Assembly (NCBI GenBank): GCA_900095095.1
Contig: FMBT01000331.1
Location: forward strand, 62,001 to 126,000
Direction: 5' to 3'
Length of the DNA stretch: 64,000 nt
DNA from: Fragilariopsis cylindrus CCMP1102
Taxonomy: Eukaryota > Bacillariophyta > Bacillariophyceae > Bacillariales > Bacillariaceae
Position numbers and translations under genes: made by a program
Notes under the pieces: model-generated
What the model saw: the letters and a program-made list of their open reading frames with translations, nothing else
Databases searched by the model: none
What the model was told of the DNA's origin: nothing
In this document: positions 10,091 to 20,086 of the stretch, piece after piece
How positions within the stretch are numbered: the first letter of the stretch is position 1
Layout of the letters: the number at the start of each line of letters is the position of its first letter

Positions 10091-13000
10091 GTGAATAGTA
10101 AGATAAGTCAAAATAATAAAATAAATAATACTGATTTAAACAATTACACATCATCTTCGAGTACCAATAAGCATATATCATATGCAGCAGCAGTTACAAG
10201 CAATAGAGATAGCACTACCCGTTTGTCGACTCTCACAAACAAATTCAAAGCACTACTAACTACCCGAACCACACCACAAGGCCATCCGGATTCAGCAGCA
10301 ACCAGCATGTTCTTATCAAACAAACACAAGCACCTAGGAGAAGCACTACAACACGAAGAAATCAATGTAGGAGTAGCCAACACCAACACGATGAACTCTG
10401 TAACAACTCGACAGCTACAACTAGCACCAGAACTGCCAATGGAAGCACAGAAAGCACATGGATTCAAAGAAATGGAACGATCACTAATATCGGTACCAGT
10501 ACTATGTGATGCCGACTGCACAGTAGTATTCAAGAAGAAAAATGTGCAAGTGATCAAAGCAAACAAAATAATCATTGAAGGACCAAGAGACGCTGAAACA
10601 AACCTATGGTTGATGCCACTAGAAAGTAATAACACAACGAAACCAATCAAGAGACCATTTGTGATCCAACTAAAGCACACTGCCAACAGTGCGTATCAAC
10701 AAAAATCAGCGTCACAGCTACAAGCATGGCACCATGCAACGTTAGGAGCTCCAGTCGTCACAACACTAATCAAAGCAATTGACAAGAATTGGTTAACATC
10801 ATTCCCAGGATTAACATCCAATGGCATCAGAAAACACCTACCAAAATCAATCCAAACAACAATGGGGCATCTACACAAAGTAAGAAAGAACCTACGCCCA
10901 ACAGACAAAGTGACAGCAGAGGAAATAATGGAAGATGAAGAAGATGATCCGGACTATCTACCACCAAGAGAAATCACGAATCGTGAGCACATTGTACAGA
11001 TAACAGCAGTAAACTTTGAAGACCTGAAAGGAATGACCTCAAGTGATCAAACAGGTGCTTTCCCTAACACATCATCGAGAGGAAACAGATACATCATGGT
11101 GATGGAGGATAGTGATTCAGGAGCAATACTAGCAGTGGCAATCAAATCACGAGCAAAAGAACACCTATTAGCAGGATTCATTGAGATGCATATACACTGA
11201 AGAAAGCAGGCATCAATCCAGTAATACACCGAATAGACAATGAATTTTCGAAGGAGCTCATCGAAGAGATAGAATCAAGAGGATTGAAATACCAAATAGC
11301 ACCAAGAGGCAACCATCGGACCATACCTGCAGAAAGAGCAATACAAACAGTCAAAAATCATTTCGTATCAACACTGTATGGGTGTGATCCAACATTCCCG
11401 AAAAGCCAATGGGATAGATTACTACAAGTGGCAATATTAACACTAAACATGCTACGGCCATCACGAATCAATCCAGCAAAGTCAGCCTACAATGAATTAT
11501 GGGGAAACTTCGACTTCAACAAAACACCACTAGCACCACCCGGATGCCTCATTGTAGCACATGAGAGACCACAGGATAGAAAAACATGGGCAGACCATGG
11601 AGTAAAAGGATACTTCATTGGACCAGCCAAACATCATTATCGGAATTATAGAGTATACATACCAGCAACAAGAGGAGAAAGAACAACAGATACAATCGAA
11701 TTCTTCCCTGAACATGTACAAATGCCAAAGACATCATCAGAAGATAGACTAGCAAGCGTAACAGAAGATTTAGTAGCAATACTCCAAAAACCACATCCAC
11801 CTACGCCATTTCTGGATCAAGGCACAACAACCAACGACGCCATTGACAAGTTACGAGAAATATTCACCCCTAGACAACAGAATGAATCTACAAGGGTGCC
11901 GGCATGGGCAGCTACAAGGGTGGTGGGAGATCCAGTGGAAAACCAACAACAATTCTTCAATAGGAACCAAGGTACGAACCAAGTGGGTGATCCAGGGGAA
12001 AACCAACACCAATTCTTCAACATGAACCAAGGTACGAACCGAGTAGCTACAAGGGTGGCATTACCAACAATTACCGAAGATGAGATAGGAACCAAGATTA
12101 TGAAGAACTACAACAACACCATCCAACGCGGAGAAGTAACAAGCTACAATGAAAACGAAAGAATGTACTTTATCGAATATGAAAGTGGGGACAAAGAACA
12201 AGTAAGCAGTAGAACACTCAACAGGTACAAATGCATTGATACAGATAAAGATCTAACACAACGAATCACCAGATTATCAACACGACTTCAACGAGCTAAC
12301 ATGGTACGACAGAATAAGAACAACCCATCAGGAGGAAAACTACCAGGACACTTTGCAATGACAGTATATGATGAAGCAACAGGAAAAATGATAGACTACA
12401 AACAACTAGTCAACCACTCCGACAAGAAAACACGAGAATCATGGCAAAAATCAGCAGCAAATGAATTTGGCAAACTTTTAAAAGGAGTAGGAAAGAATGA
12501 AGATGGCACCCAACGAGTCAAAGGATCAGATACATTCCACTTCATAAAAAGAAAACAAGTACCAATAGGAAAGAAAGTAACGTATGCACGCTTCTGTTGT
12601 GATGTACGCTTACAGAAAGATGATATCAATCGAACACGACTAACAGTAGGAGGTGACAGACTACCATATGATGGAAAAACAAGCACAGAAACAGCAGGAC
12701 TGGAGACAATCAAAATACACCTCAACAGCACCATATCAACCAAGAATGGCCAGTACGCAGCAGCTGACATCGGCAACTTCTACACCAATTCAAAACTTCA
12801 ATCATCAGAGTACATGAGAATTCACATAAGCTTAATCCCAACAGAAATTATAGAAGAATACAACGTAAGGCAATATGTGGAAACAGATGACTACGTCTAT
12901 GTAGAGATCACCGGAGCAATGTATGGACTAGCACAGAGTGGTCGAATTGCAAACCAAGACCTCCAAAAGCACTTAGCACAGTACGGATATTACCCAACCA

Positions 13001-14075
13001 AACGGACACCAGGATTATGGAAACACAAGACAAGACCAATCAGCTTCACACTAGTAGTTGATGATTTTGGAGTGAAATACACCAACAAAGAAGACGTCGA
13101 TCACTTATTCACAGCAATCAAAGAAAAATACCCACTAAAAATAGATTGGACAGGGTCCAAATATATAGGAATTGACCTAGAATGGAACTATGAAAAAAGA
13201 GAAGTAAAACTATCAATGAAAGGGTACGTAAAAAGAGCACTACAGCAATTTCAACACCCAACTCCATCAAAACATCACTATGGACCAACAAAGTATGTAG
13301 CACCTGAATATGGAAAGAAAGTACAATACACCACGGAAGATACAACACCGGAACTAACCTTACTACAAAAGAACCACATCCAGAAAGTTTGTGGCAAATT
13401 CCTATACGATGGAAGATCAGTTGACAGCACACAACTACACGCACTCAATGAACTAAGCATCAAGGCAACAACAGCAACAGAGGACACACAAGCAGCACTA
13501 ATACAATTCCTAAACTACTGTGCCAGCAACCCAGATGCAACCATCATCTACAGAGCAAGTGACATGATATTATCATGTGACAGTGATGCAGCCTACTGCG
13601 TAGCACCGAAATCACGCAGTCGAGCAGGCGGCTATCACTATCTAGGCAACAAACACGGAACCCAATTCAATGGTCCAATATATGTACTAGCAAAAATAAT
13701 CAAAGCAGTAATGGCATCAGCAGCAGAGGCAGAAGTAGGAGCATTGTACATGAATGCACAAGAACTAGCACCAATGAGAACAACACTCGAAGAACTCGGC
13801 CATCCACAACCACCAACACCACTCCAAACCGATAACAGTACAGCAGATGGAATAATGAATAAAACAATCAAACAGAAACAGAGTAAAGCAATGGACAAAA
13901 GATTCTACTGGGTACAGGACAGGGTGGAACAAGGAGAATACAGAGTATTCTGGGCTCCGGGCAAAGTTAACCTCGCCGACTACTATACCAAATACCACTC
14001 ACCAGCCACACACAGAAAACTAAGACCTATCTACACTTATATTGAAGGTAAGAGCCCAACTAGCTTGCAAGGGTG
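10091..14075 (+). CDS. Copia pol region (protease, integrase, RT, RNase H)
   Basis: The first third holds the likely protease and the start of integrase. The integrase continues with core and C-terminal blocks (RTIPAERAIQTVKN, YNELWG, VKGYFIGP). Reverse transcriptase follows with ITGAMYGLAQSG and the catalytic LVVDDFG, then RNase H with DSDAAYCV and AAEAEVGALYMNAQE, ending shortly before the 3' LTR. A proline/glutamine-rich linker with a short duplicated block (GDP-ENQ-QFFN) lies between integrase and RT. The coding part looks largely preserved. Confidence 0.85.
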
Positions 14076-14312
14076 TGTTGAAATCTTAACACGCACGACG
14101 GACAGACCGCAAATACCGTTACTATCGCGCACCGATTCAAACAGTCAAACAAGCCAGTCAAACCCCAAATCCAATTCAAATGATAAATGCCTATCATCAC
14201 TACTAACACAAGCAACACAGCGTCTCAAGGACAGCCTAAGATAGAGCCCATAAATCGTTTAGAACAACCTTAATAACTCAACTAATCTCTTATCTAAACT
14301 AGAATCTCAACA
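14076..14312 (+). repeat. Copia 3' LTR
   Basis: 237 bp, apparently identical to 8458-8694, followed by the GAAGG target duplication. Confidence 0.93.
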
Positions 14313-14863
14313 GAAGGGTATGTAAAAAAGCACTAAAAGAATATCAACACAAAGCACCAACAAAAACATTTGATGCACCTATAAAATACCACAAGCCGGA
14401 ACTTGGACAAAAAGTATGGTATGAAAGAGTGGATGAATCAACATCATTATCACCAACACAAATAAAGATAATACAAGAAGTATGTGGAAAATTCTTATTA
14501 TATACAAGTTGAGCAATAGATAATACTACATGCATGCATTGAATGAGCTATGTATAGCAGCAGCAACAAAACAAACACAAGAAGCACTAGAGTACTTCCT
14601 AAACTACTGTGCAACACATCCGGAAGCATAAATAGACAGTGATACAGCCTACCAAGTGGCAGCGGAATCAAGAATCAGAGCATCCGGATACCACTATTTA
14701 GTAAATTTAGACTGAGTAATATTTGTATTAGCAAGGACAATTAAATCAGTCATGCAACCAGCAGCAGAGGCAGAATGTGGTGGATTGTACATGAACGCAA
14801 ATGAAGCCTTGCCAATGAGAATAACATTAGACATTAATTTAATATCAAAGTATACCATACAGT

Positions 14864-15238
14864 AGCTCAACAAATTCATGTCATCAGTAAACATGTCATC
14901 AGTAAACACCGTTTACAATCCCATCTGTGTTGGTTTGGATGTTGCATCAGATCCCAATTCATGAAACTAGAGGCAGAAGAAGAGGAGATCCTCCTATTGA
15001 TAATTACTCACAGAGAAATTTCTACAAAGAAGAGTAGCAAAGATAAAACTACAGATATTTCTCTGTCTTCTTCGTCTTCTTCTTCTTCTTCTTCTTCTTC
15101 TTCTTCTTTTCTTTTGGTATAGTAAGTTATTATTATAGTCTCACTAGCCTTTCTAAGGCGGTAAGTAAGAAACAATGCAGCAGCTTTTAAATATCAAGTT
15201 ATAAATATATTATATGACAATTATTCTTTCCACCTAAA
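14864..15238. other. Non-coding with a TTC microsatellite
   Basis: No gene seen. A CTT/TTC run lies at ~15067-15108. Confidence 0.5.
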
Positions 15239-15350
15239 AATGCCATCACAATGATTTGGGTTGTTGGTGGTGGAAGTTGAGTAGGAGTTCAGACTAAGCA
15301 GCAGCAGCAGCAGCAGCAGCAGGAGGATAGCTGCAGTAAATTACTTAGCT
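15239..15350. repeat. Dispersed repeat, copy 2, with CAG run
   Basis: Homologous to bases 1-110. It contains about eight perfect CAG units (15297-15322), longer than in copy 1, which is interrupted by TAG. On the minus strand the CAG run reads as a cysteine run at the end of the overlapping ORF. Confidence 0.65.
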
Positions 15351-16125
15351 GGTCATAGCACTGTATATATGCACCTCTTTTTAACAGGACCATGATACTG
15401 TACACACTTCTCTTGCTGTTATAAAAAAGGACAATTGAGTATAAGTATGATGCATCAACAAAACAACTTTTAATACTATTGGAGCTTTTGTTGCTGTTAC
15501 ATAATATGATGGATGCTATGCAAATTGCAAGAGGAGGAACAGACAAGATCTCTAGATCTTGTCTTGTATAATTGGAGTATACTACAGGTGAAGCTGCAGA
15601 TGGAGCTACCGCTGTCTCAACTGTTGCTGGTGATGTCGCAGTCGCTGATGCCACCGCCGTTGAAGATGGAGCTGTATCATTTAATTTAGTCAAGAGAGAC
15701 GTCAGATTCTCTACCAAATTCTCTGCCGAAACTTCAAGAGCACAGGCTAAGTCAACCTTCAATTCTTCTTGTTCTAAACATAGAAACTTACTTGGAGAAC
15801 TTTCATGATCATTACCTGTAACAGTATCAGTAGGAAGAACAACCTTCCTCCTTGGAGTGGAACTGGAGGTCAAAGATGATGATACAGACACTGCACAGGC
15901 CGGTGATAGTAATGATGGTGGTGATAATAACAATTGTCGTGAAGCACCTGGAGGTGGCGCAGCATTTACTCTAGCTGGTCGTCCTCTTTTTTTGTTACTT
16001 TCACTCTGTTGAAGACTGACAGCAGTCGCCGTCACCCCAACTGCAGCATTAGCCACCACCTTGGCTGATTTCCTGCGTCCTTTTCCTTTTTTTCTAATTC
16101 CACTCATTGTGTGTGTGGATGGCAC
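15289..16125 (-). CDS. Small AT-hook-like basic protein, function unknown
   Basis: A 278-residue ORF. The N-terminus is very basic (SGIRKKGKGRRKSAK) and carries an AT-hook core, KKRGRPARVN, around residues 45-55. An Ala/Ser/Thr-rich middle follows, with a short leucine-rich acidic helix (LCLEQEELKVDLACALEVSA region). The C-terminal third, including a cysteine run from the CAG microsatellite, is low quality, so the true stop may lie elsewhere. AT-hooks bind the minor groove of AT-rich DNA, so a nuclear role is possible. ATG choice is uncertain (16125 or the internal Met at 16107). A 49-bp repeat array abuts the start. Confidence 0.5.
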   Translation of the reverse strand: MPSTHTMSGIRKKGKGRRKSAKVVANAAVGVTATAVSLQQSESNKKRGRPARVNAAPPPGASRQLLLSPPSLLSPACAVSVSSSLTSSSTPRRKVVLPTDTVTGNDHESSPSKFLCLEQEELKVDLACALEVSAENLVENLTSLLTKLNDTAPSSTAVASATATSPATVETAVAPSAASPVVYSNYTRQDLEILSVPPLAICIASIILCNSNKSSNSIKSCFVDASYLYSIVLFYNSKRSVYSIMVLLKRGAYIQCYDQLSNLLQLSSCCCCCCCCLV

Positions 16126-16271
16126 CTCACTGGAATGATCTTAGGATCGTAAGATATACAGCGTCGTAACGTACCTCACCGGAATGATCTTAGGATCGTA
16201 AGATATACAGCGTCGTAACGTACCTCACCGGAATGATCTTAGGATCGTAAGAAATACAGCGTCGTAAGCTT
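16125..16271. repeat. Three 49-bp tandem repeats with internal inverted repeat
   Basis: Units start at 16125, 16174 and 16223 and share CCTCAC-GGAATGATC followed by ATCTTAGGATCGTAAGAT and ACAGCGTCGTAA. ATCTTA/TAAGAT form short inverted arms around GGATCG, so each unit could bind a dimeric factor or form a small hairpin. The array lies directly upstream of the minus-strand gene at 15289-16125. Confidence 0.85.
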
Positions 16272-16323
16272 CGTAATGCCAAATACTGTTCTTGTAAATA
16301 CCCTATCTTGCGAGTCGACGTCA

Positions 16324-17060
16324 ACCTATTCGAACACAAGATATGAAGCTCTGTTTCGTCAAAGTCGCATTAAACACAAAAAATAACCAGTTGTTTGTTA
16401 GTGGTGGTGAATATCGCGAATTTGAATGAACAGAACAACACTTACTACGTACGGATTGGTTAACTTATTTGAACGCGAGAAATTTAGCTCTGCTTCGTCA
16501 ACGTCGCATTGAACACAAAAAAAGACCAGTCGTTTGTTAGTGGTGGTGAATATCGCGAATTTGAATGAACAGAACATAACTTACTACGTACGGATGTGTC
16601 ACTCCGATGATGCGTCCGTCGACTTGTATGTGCACTGTACTGTAATTAGAACCAGTTCGAAATGGATGGTCTCTTGTGCTACCCCCACTCTTGTCTTATG
16701 CACCTCTCTTGTTTTAGATTAAGAGAAGAAAAACGCGTTTCGCTTGTACAGTCCGATGTGTCACTCCGATGATGCGTCCGTCGACTTGTGTGTGATATCT
16801 ACTGTAATTAGAAGCAATGCGAAATGGATGGTCTCTTATGATACCCCCCCCTCTTGTCTTAGTCACTTGGCTGTTGTCTTAGTCACTTGGCTCTTAGTAT
16901 ATACCTTAATAGAAGAAACGCGTTTCGCTTGTATCTTGCACCTCGTCAGTGTACTCCGATGTGTCACTCCGATGATGCGTCTGTCGACTTGTATGTGCAC
17001 TGTACTGTACTTAGAACGAATTCGAAATGGCTTGTCTCTTATGCTACCCCAACCTTGTAT
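16324..17060. repeat. Two interlocked minisatellite families
   Basis: Family A has two ~137-bp units (about 16324-16460 and 16461-16593), sharing GTTTGTTAGTGGTGGTGAAT and TTACTACGTACGGAT. Family B has three units starting at ~16594, ~16754 and ~16959, sharing GATGTGTCACTCCGATGATG, TCGACTTGT and CGAAATGG. The spacing of B varies because of internal insertions. ORFs that cross this region just translate the repeats. Confidence 0.8.
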
Positions 17061-17106
17061 GTGGTTGGTTGGTAGCTATGTGGTTGGTTGGTTGGTTGGT
17101 TGATTA

Positions 17107-17246
17107 TTTGTTTGCTTTCTAGAGAATTTTGTTTCGTGTTGTGTCTTTCTTGACAATAACGGCGAAGTAACAAAATACCTGTGTTCGATGATGTACTTGT
17201 AAGGAAAGATGCGACACGAAACAAAATTCTCTAGAAAGCAAACAAA
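17107..17246. repeat. Perfect 33-bp inverted repeat (hairpin)
   Basis: The arms 17107-17139 and 17214-17246 are exact reverse complements (TTTGTTTGCTTTCTAGAGAA and on). The pairing continues inward, with a few mismatches, for about 20 more bases. The structure is a foldback MITE, or a hairpin RNA if transcribed. It follows a TGGT-rich run (~17055-17103). Confidence 0.85.
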
Positions 17247-17264
17247 AAATACCTCCACGCGGAG

Positions 17265-17322
17265 GCAAAATTTTGAGTCGCGAGTGTCCCACAAAATCCC
17301 ACGTTGAGCCGGAACGTGCCCT
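17265..17322. repeat. Fragment end of the terminal-inverted-repeat family
   Basis: GAGTCGCGAGTGTCCCACAA then GTTGAGCCGGAACGTGCCC matches the outer end of the element at 7389-8384. The opposite end of this copy was not found. Confidence 0.6.
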
Positions 17323-17595
17323 AGATGATGATGAACAAAAAACTGTCCTTACTTCAAAATAGAAGATAAAAAACAAAAGAATAAAGACAAAAATAGTCAC
17401 ATACACACTCTATCTGTACACTGTGGTAAAACTACACACACCATTTATTTGTGCACATGTTGTATTGTGTGTACAAACTCCTGGATTTGATTTGATCTGA
17501 TTTGATCAACAATACATGGATAGGACTATACATATTTGGGGGAGCATGGAAGGAATGGCATCACAACCTCAAAATTTTTCATTCATCATCTATCT

Positions 17596-17596
<1 letters not shown>

Positions 17597-17631
<35 letters not shown>

Positions 17632-17744
17632 CAGAAATTGGAAAGATGATTTAGTTATTGCTATTGAGATGAGAGAGAGAGAGAGAGAGAGTGTGTGTGT
17701 GGTGGAATTCTTCTTTAGAAAGGTGATTTAGTTATTGCTACTGA

Positions 17745-17789
<45 letters not shown>

Positions 17790-17830
17790 AGATGCCTACA
17801 CAGTGGGTGGGTGTGTGTGGTGGAATTCTT
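17597..17830. repeat. GA microsatellites within a duplicated block
   Basis: Three GAGAGA runs (~17597-17629, ~17669-17690, ~17747-17782) are separated by near-copies of GATTTAGTTATTGCT and GTGTGGTGGAATTCTTCTT. The block is thus a partial tandem duplication expanded through GA tracts. Confidence 0.8.
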
Positions 17831-18124
17831 CTTCTTATTCTTTTCCACCACCAGCACAGCAATCATGATCAATCAGAGCAATAGTAGATAGGAATGGATG
17901 GAAGGATGGAAGGAAGGAAGGAAACAACAAACAAATAATTGAGAAAAAGGGCAGAACTTATAGCGAGATGAGATGAGAGTAGCCCAGCCAGTACCTGAAG
18001 AGAGTTTAGTTTAGTTTAGTTGTAGGTAAGTAGGTAAGTAGGTAGAAGTAAAACCAAAGCAAAATAAAAGATTAAATAAATGAATTTAAAAAAGAAAAAT
18101 ATGAAAGACAAAAAAGACAAAAAG
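17831..18124. other. Intergenic, simple-sequence rich
   Basis: Contains short GGAA, TTTAG and GTAG repeats only. The AAAAAGG run next to the 5S gene reads as a T-run on the minus strand and would act as its Pol III terminator. Confidence 0.5.
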
Positions 18125-18243
18125 GAGAACAACACCTGGGATTCCAACGTGGTCCCCCACCGTAGTACTAACCAGGCCCGAACATGCTTAACTCCGCTGA
18201 GCAAACGGGAAGCGGTGCTGTCATGTTGGTATGGTCATTCTCT
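18125..18243 (-). rRNA. 5S ribosomal RNA
   Basis: Read on the minus strand, the sequence has the universal 5S blocks: GACCATACC near the 5' end, GAGTTAAGC, GGGCCTGGTTAGTACT and GGGACCACGTTGGAATCCC. The 5' GAGAATGAC can pair with the 3' GTTGTTCTC to close helix I, giving a molecule of ~118 nt. A run of five Ts follows directly and fits a Pol III terminator. It stands alone between protein genes, as is common in protists, and looks intact. A deleted copy lies at 516-586. Confidence 0.93.
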
Positions 18244-18249
18244 CTCGTC

Positions 18250-18649
18250 CATCAGAATTTTGCCTACGTAAATAAGGTAATGTAGTGGAGGCAGAAAACC
18301 ATCTTCTTGTGTGTGGCAGGTGATGTTGTTTTGTGACGTTCTTATTGATGTGTTGAAAACGAGCATTTTTTCTTCTCGACTCATCACAATATAAATGCAC
18401 ATCATCACTCACGATTACGATCTTTTGTCGATGCAAAACAGTTATACGACGCTCTGGTACAATTGAGACGATATGAAATCTTCTAAAGAAACATGACATA
18501 TTCAAAGATCTGCCCTACAGTGTGGTGTTGGATAAATTGTGTTAGCAGTGTGGTTATTTTGTAGACGAAAACGGATTTCGATTTTTAGTTGGTCGACTGT
18601 CAACTCGGCGAAATGTAGCCGTTTACAAATACACCCCGCGATTTCTTTG
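18250..18649. other. Intergenic between 5S and the coiled-coil gene
   Basis: No domain-bearing ORF or RNA recognised. The 5S gene is transcribed leftwards away from it. Confidence 0.35.
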
Positions 18650-18864
18650 AATATTTTAGTCGTAGTAAAACCTGTAGTACAGTGGAAGGGAACCGCTAAA
18701 AAAACACAAACACAAACACGTTCACAATTATTATATTCGATCGATTTTATAACACAAATATAATTATTAACATTATCAACATCAATACGATCATCAACAT
18801 TGCATATATTATCAATCAAATAGATCATCGTCAGATACATTCTCAACACATTTAGCTAATTATC
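18650..18864 (+). promoter_or_regulatory. Conserved upstream block of coiled-coil gene copy A
   Basis: Closely matches 36770-36973 upstream of the paralogue at 36974. Shared are TTTTAGTCGTAGTAA, CGCTAAAAAAACACA, ACACGTTCA, the AACAT-GCATAT-TTATCAATCAA segment and CATCGTCAGATACATTCTCA just before the ATG. It likely holds the core promoter and 5' UTR, carried along in the gene duplication. Confidence 0.7.
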
Positions 18865-19776
18865 ATGTCTCCCCCTAGCGATGGAAAGCCAAAAAGAAAA
18901 AAACGTGTTGTTACAGCAGAGGAAAAGAAAAGGGCTAAAGAACGAAGAAAATATCGAAGCGACGAAACAAAACAGAAGAAAAAAGAAAAAGAAGAAGCAC
19001 TGATTGAAGAAAGGGGTGTACAAAAATACCAACACACACAAGAAGCACTGATTGAAGCAAGGGAAGCATTGATTGAAGCAAGGGGCGTAGCAAGGGGTGA
19101 AGAAAATGCCAAACGAAAAAACAATTTAGAACTGGTTGGTATGATGGTAGAAGCTAATGCAAATTCGAAGAAGACAGCAGCAGAAACGTGTATTAAAGCG
19201 GATCAGGTTCTAGGTAAATTAATACAACCTCTGCTTGAAACATCTACCACTCCTTCTTTATCAACGTCAACATCAACACCAACGTCAACGCCTTCTTTTG
19301 CCTCGGACATGGGCACGGGCACGGACGTAGAAAGAAGCCCGGGACAAATCCTTGTACCAGTATTAACAGAAGAGATGTGTCCACGCCAATCCGATCATGT
19401 AACTTTCCAGCGTACGATTGACCATCAAGTTGATAAAATTCGTTGTCTAGAAAGGGAGAATTCTCTTTTACGTCAGAGTTATGATCAGGAACGTCATCGT
19501 TATGATCAGGAACGTCATCGTTCTGACTCTCTACAAGCGAGAATCGATTATTTGGAGCGTCATCGTCCTGCTTCTCAATCCCGCGACTATGATTCTAACT
19601 ACAACTACAACAACAACAACAACGGTTATTCTGAACTGGAACCTCCTCCTGTTGCCAAGCAAACCTCACCTCCTGCATCGGCATCAGAACCAATGGCGGG
19701 ACTACTACCACTAATAATGAAATCGAACTCATGTGATATTGATGATGATGATGATGATGATGATATCCTGATATGA
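18865..19776 (+). CDS. Coiled-coil protein, short paralogue (unknown function)
   Basis: 303 residues. The N-terminus (MSPPSDGKPKRKKRVVT) is basic, with KRKKR as a probable nuclear signal. A long Lys/Glu-rich helix with an EALIEARE/EALIEERG repeat follows. The middle is Ser/Thr/Pro rich, and a second helix (CLERENSLLRQSYDQERH, DQERH repeated) precedes a low-complexity Asn/Asp tail. It is clearly paralogous to 36974-38572 but lacks that protein's ~150-residue helical middle domain. Right after a shared CP-Q...TF-R-ID block, this copy jumps to the C-terminal helix. No known domain is recognised. A GAT run at the 3' end could shift the stop. Confidence 0.75.
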   Translation: MSPPSDGKPKRKKRVVTAEEKKRAKERRKYRSDETKQKKKEKEEALIEERGVQKYQHTQEALIEAREALIEARGVARGEENAKRKNNLELVGMMVEANANSKKTAAETCIKADQVLGKLIQPLLETSTTPSLSTSTSTPTSTPSFASDMGTGTDVERSPGQILVPVLTEEMCPRQSDHVTFQRTIDHQVDKIRCLERENSLLRQSYDQERHRYDQERHRSDSLQARIDYLERHRPASQSRDYDSNYNYNNNNNGYSELEPPPVAKQTSPPASASEPMAGLLPLIMKSNSCDIDDDDDDDDILI

Positions 19777-20086
19777 TGAAAGGACTGCCCTCGACTCCCA
19801 AGAAGAAGAGGAAGAAGATTAAGAATATGATCGTGAGGACTGCCCTCGACTCCTAAGAAAAAGAAGGAAGAAGATTAAGAACATGACCGTGTTGCCGCCA
19901 CTGTCCTCGACTCCCAAGGAAGAAGAGGAAGAAGAACAAGATGATGATGATGATGATCGTGTAGATCGTGCTGGTGTTTGTTAGCGATGGAATGGTGGTA
20001 AGAATGCTGTTTCGGAGTAGCGATAATAGAAGAAGATGAGCTAAATGAGAATTAAAAATAATAATAATGAAACTTCCTATTTACTT
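19777..20086. other. Intergenic with tandem GAGGACTGCCCTCGACTC units
   Basis: Downstream of the coiled-coil gene a ~60-bp block (ACTGCCCTCGACTCC-AAGAA-AAGA-GAAGAAGATTAAGA) is repeated about three times (19781-19945). No gene is seen. Confidence 0.6.

Larger units (their letters stand above)
8458..14312 (+). mobile_element. Young Ty1/copia retrotransposon with identical LTRs
   Basis: A 5.86-kb element bounded by two 237-bp LTRs (8458-8694 and 14076-14312) that begin TGTTGAAATC and end CTCAACA. They look identical base for base, so the insertion is recent. The 5-bp target duplication GAAGG lies at 8453-8457 and 14313-14317. Internal order is gag, protease region, integrase, reverse transcriptase, RNase H, which is the copia order. 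It is inserted in the RT region of the older copia fragment. The structure looks near whole with perhaps one or two breaks in the coding part; copia relatives may express gag-pol by frameshift or read-through. Its type resembles the diatom CoDi group (family-level inference). Confidence 0.92.
7014..14863 (+). mobile_element. Old Ty1/copia fragment, split by two later insertions
   Basis: Left piece (7014-7388), middle piece (8385-8457) and right piece (14313-14863) together show copia reverse transcriptase (MRIH, VYMEVAGAIY, TLVVDDIGVQY, IGIDLDWNY) and RNase H (AAEAECGGLYMNANE) blocks related to the intact element nested within. Only the RT-RNase H portion remains; no LTRs are seen. It is clearly broken, with several breaks, and diverged enough to be much older than the nested copy. 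A ~35-bp near-identical sequence lies at both outer edges (7014-7047 and 14829-14863) and is not a copia position match. Confidence 0.8.

Noticed and set aside
16534-17103. Small plus-strand ORFs sharing MCHSDDASVDL
   Set aside because: The shared peptide is simply the translated minisatellite B unit.
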